DNA of 49,355 bases from Priapulus caudatus (taxonomy: Eukaryota; Priapulida; Priapulimorpha; Priapulimorphida; Priapulidae). The position numbers were made by a program, and so were the translations under genes. The notes below the pieces were generated by a model. The model saw only the letters and a list, made by a program, of their open reading frames with translations. It was not told the origin of the DNA and made no database searches. Position 1 is the first letter of the stretch, and each line of letters starts with the position of its first letter. Positions 1-10,353 of this stretch are shown here, piece after piece. The stretch spans positions 213,141-262,495 of the forward strand of contig NW_014577080.1 in the NCBI RefSeq assembly GCF_000485595.1, written 5' to 3'.

Positions 1-136
1 AAGAGAGAGAGAGAGAGAGAGAGAGCGCGCGAAAGAGAGAGAGAGAGAGAGAGAGGCAGAGAGAGACATAGAGATTAACACCGGCGCGCGAACGCACACC
101 CTCGCACGCGCGTATATACACGCACGCATCCATTCC

Positions 137-168
<32 letters not shown>

Positions 169-190
169 GTTTGTCTCTCTCTCTTTCTCG
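1..190. repeat. GA/CT microsatellite pair
   Basis: A (GA)n tract covers about 1-72 and a (CT)n tract about 137-190, separated by a short CpG-rich spacer. The two tracts are complementary and could fold into one large hairpin. Reading frames across it are low-complexity and not credible genes. Confidence 0.9.
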
Positions 191-879
191 TACGTGAAAA
201 TGATAATAAAAAATGCCCAAACGAGACAAACGTGGTTAATATACGCGCTACGTGAGGGCGTTGTGTGATTATATCAATCAGTAGAACTTCGTTGTAGCCC
301 ACAGTAGCTATTAGCGCGTATGACTAGCAACAACATAATTCACCGGCCCCGTTCATAAATTTTAAGCTGACAGAAATTTGTGTTCTCAATCAATACTGAT
401 ATGATAATCGCGTTATCTATAGCCTGTTTATAGCGCGACAAGAACCCCTGCTGCGATACACAGCTAACGACACGCTTATACTGTATACTCATTAACTTAT
501 TAAAGGAAGAGCAGCAGGCAGCAGATGTATATGATGTAATATCGATCACAAGACACGAAATAGTACATAATCTAAGAATCTTTATTCTGACCGCGTGAAC
601 CTATGATAATGACACATATACACGCGCGTTTCTTACTGCTTATGTGAACGGACTGATTATCTGATGGAAAGCCCTGTCGTGAAAACGGTAAAATTCTGCA
701 TAACGCATACGAGAATGTGTAATCGGTCATTATACCATCATAAACCTTCCTAATTGACATGTTTCATGATCGTGAGCTCACGAGTAGGCAAACACGGTGA
801 TCATTCATTTACTAACATCAATCCATCATCGTCTGCCTGCACGAGCATCGGGAGTTTTAGGTAACAGTACACCTGAAGC

Positions 880-885
880 TATATA

Positions 886-925
<40 letters not shown>

Positions 926-943
926 CGGTATATATATATATAT
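880..943. repeat. (TA)n microsatellite
   Basis: Alternating TA over most of 880-922 and 929-943, interrupted by a CGACGG segment. Confidence 0.9.
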
Positions 944-1344
944 CGTGGGTATAACAATAGCGGTTTTCATTTAATGCAACAAACGCTACTGCTTTGATGT
1001 TTGCAACACTCATATAAATAAGAGTGTCTTGTTACGGGCTCGTATGAACAGTCGCGGCCGTAGCATAGATCAATAGCTCAGAATCATGATAGATAACATC
1101 ATCTATACTATATATTAATCGTTAATTGTACTACAAAATTTGTATACTTACAAAAGAACTTAGCATCTGACGTCTAAACGAATCTCCGTCACTCGGCTGC
1201 ATCACCCGGGCACCACGTATTTAAAACCAAAGTGCGAACACTCACTCACATCGAGACCGTATAAGAAGTTTATTTGAGATGAGCGATCGGCTATCTGCTG
1301 CGCGTAGACGACAAGCTGGTCTGAGCCGGCAGTCGACTTCTGCC

Positions 1345-1440
1345 GCTGCCGTCGCTGCTGCTGCTACTATTACTACTGATGCTGCTGCCGTCGCTGCTGC
1401 TGCTACTATTACTACTGATGCTGCTACTGCTGCTGCTGCT
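1345..1440 (+). repeat. 39-bp tandem repeat rich in GCT
   Basis: Two exact copies of a 39-bp unit (1345-1383 and 1384-1422), followed by a GCT run to 1440. The unit length is a multiple of three, so the plus-strand frame translates as alternating poly-alanine and a TITTD segment. Nothing outside the repeat supports translation. Confidence 0.85.
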
Positions 1441-2842
1441 GAGGCTCGCACTGATGCTGACCGCGAGTAACTAATGACCGTGAGACTCGGATGGGGTTTA
1501 TGAAGCCCGCGCGCCTCACGACTCGCTATAAACAGCGCATCTCGTATTTACATACGTATATGCAATCGACGGGTCACTCTCGAATTTATACGCTCGAATC
1601 TTCAGCGATTGTTACTGCGCTCTCGCCTATACTAGAGCGACCGGTTAATTTTCGCTATAGGAAAGCAAAATTAATTTGTCTAATTATCCTTGCGCAGGAG
1701 TTCTGTCGACCTTTTATTATTCGAGGTTTACAAAATATTCAGTTGCTCCCAGTTATAACTGGTACGTAATCACTAGCATGTCGAATGTGAACAAGGTGTA
1801 ATAAAGATAGGTAGATAGATTTATTTTGCACCATCAGATACAGCAATACTTATACGTACAGTCGCAAGAACAGATAAGACGCGAGGTGAGTTAACATAAA
1901 TGTTCGAGTCCCCTTCCGTGTATACGTTTAAAATTTGCAGGTTGTCTTGCTGTCAGCACTGTGGTTTAATGATGTAGCCTTTGTGGTTAATTAGGATTGT
2001 TGCTAAAATTTGTAAATATGTAAAGCCTATATAAAGAAGTGCGCTCATAGATTATAAATATATATGCTCATATCACCATCATATTCACAGTCCGGCGCCC
2101 GATTCACTCCACTTGTCACGATGAAACCTTGCACGTAGTGAGCTCGCAGCAGCTGCTAGGTAGTCATGCATGCACGGAAACCAGATAACCGCCTACTGGA
2201 CCTGAAACTCCGATGCTTCCGCCAAGCTCTGACGTCACCGGATACGACTTTCCTGTCGCACTGCAGTCGGCTGCTCATTTTAAAGGCCGACCGTCGACTT
2301 CTTCCGGTTCGCATTACGGCTGTATCGCTGAGACCGTGATAGGGGTGTTTCGGGGCTCGTGCTAAATGCGAAATGCCGCGCACCAGAGATTGGGCGGGAT
2401 CTATTCAGTTTTTATTCTACAGAAGGCTATATTTAGTTGCCCGTTTCCCATTCGTAGGGTATTTTCGTGCGGTTTCACGTGTTTAATAAGAGGTGATCGA
2501 ATTTACTCGCCCAGATACTGCTGCTGATCGACGTCACTGCGTATACTTGTTTATTCAGGAAAGAAACGTATTCGCGAGATCAAGGTGTAATGTCGCGCGC
2601 AGTATATGCGCTTGTTTAGTAGTAGTGTATCAGTTTCCAAGCACATCTCTGAACTCGCTGCTCCATCTGCAGAGGATTAATGCAGGAGAAGAGAGGAAGA
2701 ATGAAGAAAGAAAGTAGAAGAGGAATGAACATGATGCGCAGCTGATCTTTTCACTCCGTTAACGTATGGAGCGTGTCGCAGTTTATAATAAATCTCAGGT
2801 GTGTTGTAATAAATGATTATAATTTTACATTTATATATTCTA

Positions 2843-2980
2843 AGTATATTATAATAAATTATATTATATTATATTATATTATATTATAATATAATATAAT
2901 ATATTATTATATTATATTATATTATAATATTTTATATTATATTATATTAAATTAAATTATATTAGTATATTATAATAAAT
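2843..2980. repeat. AT-rich pentamer repeat
   Basis: Imperfect tandem ATATT pentamers give way to ATAAT pentamers, their complement, so the tract can self-pair. Confidence 0.85.
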
Positions 2981-3169
2981 CTCCATCACTGCCAATAATG
3001 GAATGCGAAATAAAATGCAAAATATAACTGTTTTATGTGATGGCTTTAATTGTCAATAAAAGACCGCGCGTTCACACCTGAATAACATTTCAACGCCTGA
3101 AGCACCCAATAATTAAATCAACACGGATAATAATTCAATCCGTTTCAAGGCTTGAACAACATTTATCCA

Positions 3170-3360
3170 TTGTGAATATTTATTGTGTATTTATTGTGAA
3201 TTTATTGTGAATTTGTGAATTGTGAAATTGTGAAATGTGAAATTGAAATGTGAAATGTGAAATTGAAAATGAATTTGAAAATGTGAAATTGTGAAATTGT
3301 GAAATTGTGAATTGTGAAATTGTGAATTGTGAATTTTATTGTGAATTTATTGTGAATATT
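3170..3360. repeat. Degenerate TGTGAAATT repeat
   Basis: Short motifs of the form TGTGAAATT, TGTGAATT and TTATTGTGAAT recur about twenty times with varying spacing, a degenerate 7-10 bp minisatellite. Confidence 0.85.
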
Positions 3361-4629
3361 TTTGCGATTTTGCGGTCAGACATGGTAGACAGAGCTTCAG
3401 ACACAGACACAGACGCAGACATAGTACATGAACATGACTGACATCTATAAACAACAGAGCGGGTTAGAATGATACATAATGGCAGGTATTACGAGAATTA
3501 TAACCAAACTAGAATGGTGGGATGTACGAACTGCGTAATCCTATTGGTCGCAGACATAAACGCCATCACCGATTCAGAAAAGAAGTTCCATCGTTTTCTA
3601 TAATTACAGCGACAACTCCGCGATATATATACGGTACGTAAAATGTACCGCAAGGACCACAAGTTCTTTGTAACGGAGGAACCGACTCGAAAGCTAGCAA
3701 CGGCAGCAGAGCGACGGCTAGTAATAAAACACTTACAGTTGCGGGCCTCATAGGCACGTGTGTCGTATAATGGCATTTTCGGACGCAGTCGAGAATTTCG
3801 CGGGGATTCGGCGGTGGTCGTTATACCTGTCACGTTCTGACACATGTTACAGCGTGAGACGCTCGAACGAGCGGCGCGCCGATAAAGTCTCCTTGCATTC
3901 GAATTCGACTCGGTTTAAGTGGCTTCTCTCCTGCTGTGTCTGTCCGCCAGCGAGGGAGGTCATCCATGTAGGCCCGATCGCCTGCCATTTGGCTGATTTC
4001 TTGGGTCAGAAATTCGGTCCGTGCGTGGCCTTTCGTGTGATGGTTTGTAGGTTATTGAGGGTAAACACAAAGATTAGTGTCACTTCAAAGTCAGCACACT
4101 TCTTTGTTCGGTTAGACTTTGCTGCGTGCGTGCAGCGGACAAGGTACCGAGAGAACGGTCTACCGAATCCAGAGCTTAGGATTTCTGCGGCTTAGAACTC
4201 AGCAGAATAATATGGCAAGTGTCTTGAATAGCTGACATGCGGGAAGAAAGTACCGTAGACGTAGTGGCGTGCGCAGATAATCGGTCGGTATATCTTCACG
4301 ACCTGTTTCTATACAAATCGTACCTGGAAACATTATTGCAGCCATGACTGTAAATACTGCGGATGGATGTTGGCTACGTTTTTTACTGTCCAAACTCATT
4401 TTGTTGGCTTGAATATGTAGTCACTGAATTCTTCACGTGTTTGTAGGCGATTTCGTTGTGGTGGTTTCCATAGCATCATATCATATACGATAAAGTTCGA
4501 GTAAGCGGGTTAAAACGTAGGTAATCATCTTGAACACAATATGGAATCAGCGAGTTATTACACTAGTTGGTCTCTATCTTTGTTCACGGAAAGAATGACG
4601 ATATACCTCTACTGAAAAGCTTATTGCGA

Positions 4630-4769
4630 ACACACGCGCGCGCACGCACGTACGGACGCACGCACGCGCGCGCACACACGCGCTCGGGCGCACACACGCA
4701 CACGCATACACGCACACGCACGCACGCACGCACGCACACGCACACACACACGCGCACACGCACACGCAC
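4630..4769. repeat. Alternating CA/CG tract
   Basis: About 140 bp of mostly alternating purine-pyrimidine (ACGC/ACAC). It opens reading frames on both strands that translate as His/Thr/Arg/Ala or Val/Cys/Arg strings; these are artefacts of composition. Confidence 0.9.
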
Positions 4770-5328
4770 GAACTGGGAGCTTGATTCAAAAGCAGCATGA
4801 TGTTTCTCGGGTTAAAAATCCACTAACATATCACACGATGATTACACGATTTCTCTTCCTATTTTATTTCCAAATTTGCGGAAAGCAGAAGTACACTGTC
4901 ATGCCTTAACGTAATGAAAAGAGAAAACGTGTTTTCATGTACGCATTTTTCATGTTGCATACTTCATTTCAAATGCCAATTACTGAGAAAATAAATGCAG
5001 ATTTTTATGTTTGAGTTATTTTCGCCTTTATGAAATTGCGGACGCCAAGGTTATCGTTTGCCCAGGGCATTAAAATTGCCCGCGGCCGCCCCCGGTTGTA
5101 GGGAGGGACCGTTCGCATATCAAAAGGTACAGTCAATCAACCTACATGGCGTTAGGGCAAGTATGCATATGTATTTTTTCGAAAAAATGTCAAAGGTTAA
5201 TATATTGGAACATTACTCTGTTAAATCAAAATGAAACATAAGGCACATATATCGTGTTTCGAGTTACAATTTGAGGTCGAATTTATAACACTTGTTCGGG
5301 CAAGTTTGTGCGATTTTCTCAGTAGCAG

Positions 5329-5362
5329 CAAAGAGCTTATAATGATTATTATAAGCTCTTTG
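5329..5362. mobile_element. Tiny palindromic element, copy F
   Basis: A 34-bp palindrome with two perfect 15-bp arms (CAAAGAGCTTATAAT and its complement) and a 4-nt loop. It is flanked by GTAGCAG (5322-5328) and GTAGTAG (5363-5369), a 6/7 direct repeat. Its ends (CAAAGAG) differ slightly from the other copies, so it is the least certain member of the family. Confidence 0.55.
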
Positions 5363-5712
5363 GTAGTAGACAAAATATTGCCGTTACCTCCGAGGTCACC
5401 ACAGCGTTTACCTCCGAGGTCTAACTGCAAAGTTCTATGACCCGATCGTGTGATTTAGGTTTGGTTAAACTGTTACTGCGAACTAGATCAACGGAAATCC
5501 AGATCCATCTATCTGTTTACAGTATACTCTTGAAACTTGTTTGCTTAAATGATGGCGTTGAACTCAACTACTTACAAGATCCAACCTTTGCGTAATGAGA
5601 AATTAAGTGCATACCTTGCTACATAATTACTAAATGAGAGTGGATTACGTATATATATATATATGTATTGCATCACATGAATCGGAAGTACACGTATAAT
5701 GTGTATGTGCAT

Positions 5713-5744
5713 CAAGAGTACATAATAGAGATTATGTACTCTTG
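5713..5744. mobile_element. Tiny palindromic element, copy A
   Basis: A 32-bp palindrome: arm CAAGAGTACATAAT, loop AGAG, perfect complementary arm. The left flank is ATGTGCAT (5705-5712). The right flank is the same 8 bp once the MITE inserted at 5748-5931 and its own target duplication are discounted (ATG at 5745-5747 continuing as TGCAT at 5937-5941). The sequence is a direct reading; calling it mobile is an inference. Confidence 0.7.
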
Positions 5745-5747
5745 ATG

Positions 5748-5931
5748 CAGGGGCGTGTACAAGGGAGGTCTAGGGGGTCCGGACCCCCCCCCCTGCTCGC
5801 GCAGTAAACGCATCTGAGGAGGTCTAATTTCAAAAAAATTATGGGGGAGGGCCACCCCCCCCCCTTTGCGTGCTCGCAAGTTTGGGTTACGGTTAGACAT
5901 CCTCCTGGTCAAAATTCTGTACACGCCCCTG
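5748..5931. mobile_element. Short MITE-like element, family CAGGGGCGTGTACA
   Basis: 184 bp with inverted ends CAGGGGCGTGTACA and TGTACACGCCCCTG, C-rich blocks inside and no coding capacity. It is flanked by TGATG (5743-5747) and AGATG (5932-5936), a 4/5 match consistent with a 5-bp target duplication. A second copy at 8381-8570 has a perfect 5-bp duplication. It landed inside the right-hand duplication of palindrome copy A, so it is younger than that palindrome. The transposase superfamily is not identifiable from this. Confidence 0.75.
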
Positions 5932-5941
5932 AGATGTGCAT

Positions 5942-7633
5942 GTATTGTTGAACATTGTACGTTGCATACTTGAACTTAAACTCTTGTGTACATCAAGAAT
6001 TAATTAAAACACATTTATTCACTCCTGCTTGTGTGATTCGATGCTCTTATGCGCTAAGGTAACCATATTGTCAAATCTGGGGGTGTATTTGCATAATGGG
6101 ATTCAAAACGTTAGCATCTGCGTGAATTCATCCGCCCAAAGAATCTCGCATATCGATTTTTTCCGTTCTCGTGTGCAATGCATACTTCCAGCTATCCATG
6201 CGGATATTTGACTATATAGCTATTATAGCTATTAGTCGCGATCTTGCAGAGTATTGAGCTGCGATGACCCGGAAAAGATCTCCACCCTCAGCATTTAGTG
6301 GCAAGGTCTTTGATCGATAATGATAGCGTGTGCTACTCGGCCCCATCTCTTCTTCAGGACGCTTAAGACTATGATAGGTCTACTAAAAACTTTGCGTGCT
6401 TACACATTAACGTGCTCTATTTTGTCGAGGGTTAGCGGCCTACTGGGCCTGTGCGTGCTAGGACGCGATGAATAGAACAGCACATTTGAACGGAAACAAC
6501 CCCTATTCGACTATGGTTATACCTACTTGAGAAAAATGTATAGTAGTGTCGTCGAGTTTTTCTGTGAGTACTTACGTGACACGTAATTGCGTAATGTGTA
6601 TGTACCATCGTTGACCATGTCATCAATTAAACTGATAATTAACCTGATTATATTAATTTACCCAAGCTGGAGCGGTGTTTAAACATTCCAACCAATATTA
6701 AGTGGCTTGAATCTAAAAAGAACTATCTAAGGTATATACTCTGCGTGCACGACAATCTAACAATTCCAACCCGCAATATAGGCGACCTCTTGTAGGTCAC
6801 ATGACATATTGGCTGACCAACTAAAACTAATGTAAAGCCGCCTTGGTGCTGAAACGATCGCACTGATAAAAGACAATCCATGGCCTTAAAACATGGTTGG
6901 CAAGCGTCAGGTATACTGGTACCAGCCCCCAATGTCTTCACCTGTACCGATATTTACGTGTGCGTTGTCTTCCTATCAGCCGATCTGTGCATCGGGACAG
7001 CTGTGTTACTATAGTGCCAAAGTTAACCTTTCTTTGGAAGCAAAGTATGCACCCGTCTGTACCCAGGCAGTATACCTACAACTATTTCCACCGCGGCTCT
7101 CAGTAAAGCTTGTGCCGTCTAGTCTAGACACACCGCCAACTATTTGCCTGTCCCAGAAAGTCTCTAACCGGAAAATCTTGAAGATCGGTGAAGTCTCCTT
7201 TCTCTAAGGTGACTGACTCCATTTGGAGAACTGTGTATACTTAGCATTTATCATCATTTACCAAAATGCCAGCATGGGGTATGTATTTTGTTCCCGGCAT
7301 GCGCGCTCGGTCAACAGCTAGTACGTGCACATGAAAATGACATCGCGTGGCTTGGATTTACGTTGTTGATATGGTCAAACCATGTATTATAGGCGCCGTC
7401 GCTTGAAATTCGAGAGCTACGGCGAACTGAAACGAGATAAATGCTAGTGCTTATTACTATAATAGAACTCTGATTAATCACTCAGCGTGATTTTTTATGG
7501 CTGTATTTTAAATATATATAGCCAACTTAAGTTGGAGATTTCTTATTTAGTTTTACGTCGAGCGAATACGATCAAATTCTATCGTGTTTACTACTATCAC
7601 TAATACGAGCTATACGAGCTATATACATACAAG
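5942..7633. other. Gene-free stretch
   Basis: Short open frames exist on both strands (for example 104 codons, plus, 6893-7207), but none has recognisable similarity, a signal sequence or credible splice-linked neighbours. No repeat stands out. Confidence 0.45.
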
Positions 7634-7704
7634 CAAGAGTGCATAATAGAGATTATAGAGATAATATAGAGATAATAGTGCATAATCTCTATTATGCACT
7701 CTTG
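7634..7704. mobile_element. Tiny palindromic element, copy B
   Basis: 71 bp. The ends are 23-bp inverted arms beginning CAAGAGTGCATAATAGAG, separated by a loop with repeated TAGAGATAA motifs. Perfect 7-bp direct repeats ATACAAG flank it at 7627-7633 and 7705-7711. It is the longest member of the family. Confidence 0.75.
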
Positions 7705-7711
7705 ATACAAG

Positions 7712-8087
7712 TTAGCTTATGAAAATGGTCAACCACCGCAAAGAGAACTGAATCATAATTCAGCAAACATATTCTATAAGAAAAATCCTTGATATCTTTG
7801 TTTATATGGTGTGACGAACTTTATTATGCCATACATATACGACCCCTTATTCTTTTAAGCAGATCCCTATGACAAATTGAGGGTAAATACGTAGGCGTAC
7901 TCGCATCGTGAGAGCTGTTCATGATGAACATACAGGTTCTTCACGCAGCGTCTCTGAATTACAAAAACAAAAACAAAACAAAATCAAATACAGGCGACCC
8001 TGTATCGGAACTGCGGTAACCGTAACTCGGTACATGCACTCCAGACCGTCCGTGTGTGATAAACTCTCACGTGTAACGAGCACGTGA

Positions 8088-8088
<1 letters not shown>
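7712..8088. other. Gene-free stretch
   Basis: No gene or distinct repeat seen apart from a short AAAAC run near 7960-7980. Confidence 0.4.

Positions 8089-8182
<94 letters not shown>
8089..8182. repeat. (TG)47 microsatellite
   Basis: 94 bp of uninterrupted TG. It abuts the end of the MITE-like element at 8183-8635, and TG resumes on that element's far side, so the element sits inside the microsatellite. Confidence 0.95.
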
Positions 8183-8185
<3 letters not shown>

Positions 8186-8635
8186 GCCCGTAGCCAGGGG
8201 GGGGGAACAACCCCCCCCCCAAAGCAAAAAAATATTTTTTTTGAAAATTTGCAAGAATTTCACCTCAGGTCGCTCCATTTTAGTGTAATAAAAAAGTGTA
8301 ATAAACAGTGAACACCCCCCTCCCACACCCTCCCCCCGCTCGGTCGCTTGGCTCCCTCGCCTGGTCGCTTCGCGCCCGAGCAGGGGCGTGTACAGGGGGG
8401 TCCAGGGAGTCCGGACCCCCCCTTGCTCGCGCAGAAAATGCATCTGAGGGGGTCTAATTTTAAAATTTTTAAAGGGATTTAGACCCCCAGACCCCCCCTT
8501 CGCGTGCTCGCAACTTTGGGTTACGTTAGAGCCCTCCCCCCCCCTGGTACAAATCCTGTACACACCCCTGCCGAGCAAATTGCCAACATTGAAAAACGAA
8601 CCCCCCCTCCCAATATAAAGCTGGCTACGGGCCTG
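8183..8635. mobile_element. MITE-like element with CAGGCCCGTAGCCAG ends
   Basis: 453 bp with perfect 15-bp terminal inverted repeats CAGGCCCGTAGCCAG (8183-8197) and CTGGCTACGGGCCTG (8621-8635). The interior is non-coding, with C and G runs. TG dinucleotides flank both sides, so the target duplication cannot be read. About 190 bp of its length is a second, nested element (8381-8570). Confidence 0.75.
8381..8570. mobile_element. Nested MITE-like element, second copy of CAGGGGCGTGTACA family
   Basis: 190 bp with ends CAGGGGCGTGTACAGG and CCTGTACACACCCCTG, flanked by perfect CCGAG duplications (8376-8380 and 8571-8575). It matches the copy at 5748-5931 over the C-rich blocks and the segment with GCTCGCGCAG. 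It interrupts the 8183-8635 element. Confidence 0.8.
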
Positions 8636-10353
8636 GTGTGTGTGTGTGTGTCACACTCGCGGCTGGTATATATTATGTAACACAATACATGCACGTAGGT
8701 AGCCCGATATTCCCTAAATGAAGCCGGCGTGTATTCCAAGGTTGCAACTAGATATACCCTACTAGATACGCCCAACTATATACCTACTATAGATAACCCC
8801 ACTGGATGCTGTTGGCACACCCTGGATGTTGCATTGTGTATGAACTGTACGTACAAGTCTGCCTGATCAGCGCCCATGAGGGCCGTTACCCTGGCTCCTA
8901 CCCTGCCAAGCTGATTCGATGCCAGCCTATATATAAAGGAAAGTGCCGTTGACATGTGACAGTAGCTATAAAGAAGCTCACGTGAGTTGTTCGGATGCAT
9001 GGGCGTTGTAATTAGAAGCCCCGTAAACGATAAAAAATACATCCCGTGCCGTGACGTATGCGGTGTGTCATCCCTGATCATCAGCTTGCATAATGGGTGT
9101 GTAATTCTACCTGCAACCTATACCTCCTTCAAGGTCGACGAACCCCGCGGTGCAAAGTTGCGCAGCCTCGCAGACTGCGAACTAGGGGCGCGTTGCCAGA
9201 AACAAAATTAGTCTTAACATTTTGTCGTGCATTAACGTTAGTCGTATGCGCTATTTTATAGCATTAACATTTGCCCTATATTTACGATGTTTCTGACAAC
9301 GGGCCCTAGGTTTCCGCAAGCATCGCTGGTTTTGCTATGATGCGTGTTCAGATACCTTCCCCCCACTTAACAGTTTTAATTACGTACATTGAGCGATCTT
9401 TGATATCGATTTGAATTTATATTAAATGTAGGGGATTATACCTACAGCATCGCTCCGAATTTTGTTGTTTTTGTTATTTCCCGAACACTTTGCCAGGTCT
9501 GCTTATAACGATAAACACAGCTAACGTTAAACTGCTAGTTATGGTGATATCTCAGCGCATGAAATAGTGCTTTTTAGTAGAATGTTTAAACAGCAAAGAG
9601 GCTCTCGATATCTGCGTGTTTAGTATATAGGTAGTGACAAGCATAGATAGATTACAATAGAAACTGCTTCTGTAAGCTGCCATGATGGGTATGCACGCGC
9701 TAGACATAAGTGACGAATCAGAAATAGCCGTATATCAAAAAGATGGAATAATATGTCATTATTATAAAAATATTTTATTATACATTATGCGACATAAACC
9801 TTATATTTATTATTCATATGCATGCTTATCTGTATACGATTCAGCAATATAAAACTCGTGCGTTCGCGCGCTGGCGATAATAATTTCAATTCATTGCGCT
9901 GTGAAATATTTGCGCCCGACTCTCCGTGATATTCAACGCCGTGCCAGGTACGATGGCGCGAGTTGTCGCGATAACAACGTAGCGATGAAAGGAAACCATA
10001 GACTACTCCGCAAGAGCATTCTAATGCGATTTGCATCCGAATTAACGAACGCATGAATTTCCCCTGAACATGTGATTTCCTTTACACAATGTCCCACAAC
10101 GCTGTGCGGTTTTAATTTACGGATGCTCGTTTGCATAAAGTGTTCTTTTTTAAAACCGTTATTAACATTATCGACTCGAAGCGAGCGAATCGGACGTACA
10201 TGTTTAGCATATATCCGAATTATACCGCTGCTATGATAATTACACACATATTAAATCACCCACGCGAATTTAACAGTTTAGATAGGGAAGCGGCCAGTGT
10301 AGTTGGCCCTTTTATATGAGTATATATAGTATTCATTGGTGTTTGGGAATCAG
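8636..10353. other. Gene-free stretch downstream of the peptide-precursor gene
   Basis: No coding region recognised. Because the neighbouring gene is on the minus strand, this side is its 3' flank. Overlapping short frames at 8776-9081, 9785-10054 and 9933-10247 show no recognisable features. Confidence 0.45.

Larger units (their letters stand above)
191..2842. other. Gene-free stretch with simple repeats
   Basis: I see no coding region with recognisable similarity, no convincing splice-linked exons and no RNA gene. It contains the TA microsatellite at 880-943 and the GCT-type repeat at 1345-1440, listed separately. A 63-codon ATG frame at 1279-1470 runs through the GCT repeat; its alanine-rich second half is just the translated repeat. 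Confidence 0.5.
2981..5328. other. Gene-free stretch
   Basis: Contains the GTGAATT-type repeat (3170-3360) and a CA/CG tract (4630-4769), listed separately. Open frames of 115 codons (minus, 3498-3845) and 145 codons (plus, 3758-4195) overlap on opposite strands. Neither resembles a known family, so I do not call them genes. Confidence 0.5.

Noticed and set aside
1279-1470. 63-codon plus-strand frame MSDRLSAARRRQ...
   Set aside because: Most of it is the translated 39-bp GCT repeat; the minus strand is equally open.
3758-4195. 145-codon plus-strand frame
   Set aside because: ATG-initiated and fairly long, but no recognisable motif, no signal peptide and no plausible splice-linked partners.
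7919-8578. 219-codon minus-strand frame through the TG tract and two MITEs
   Set aside because: It translates a microsatellite (His-Thr repeat) and nested non-coding elements.
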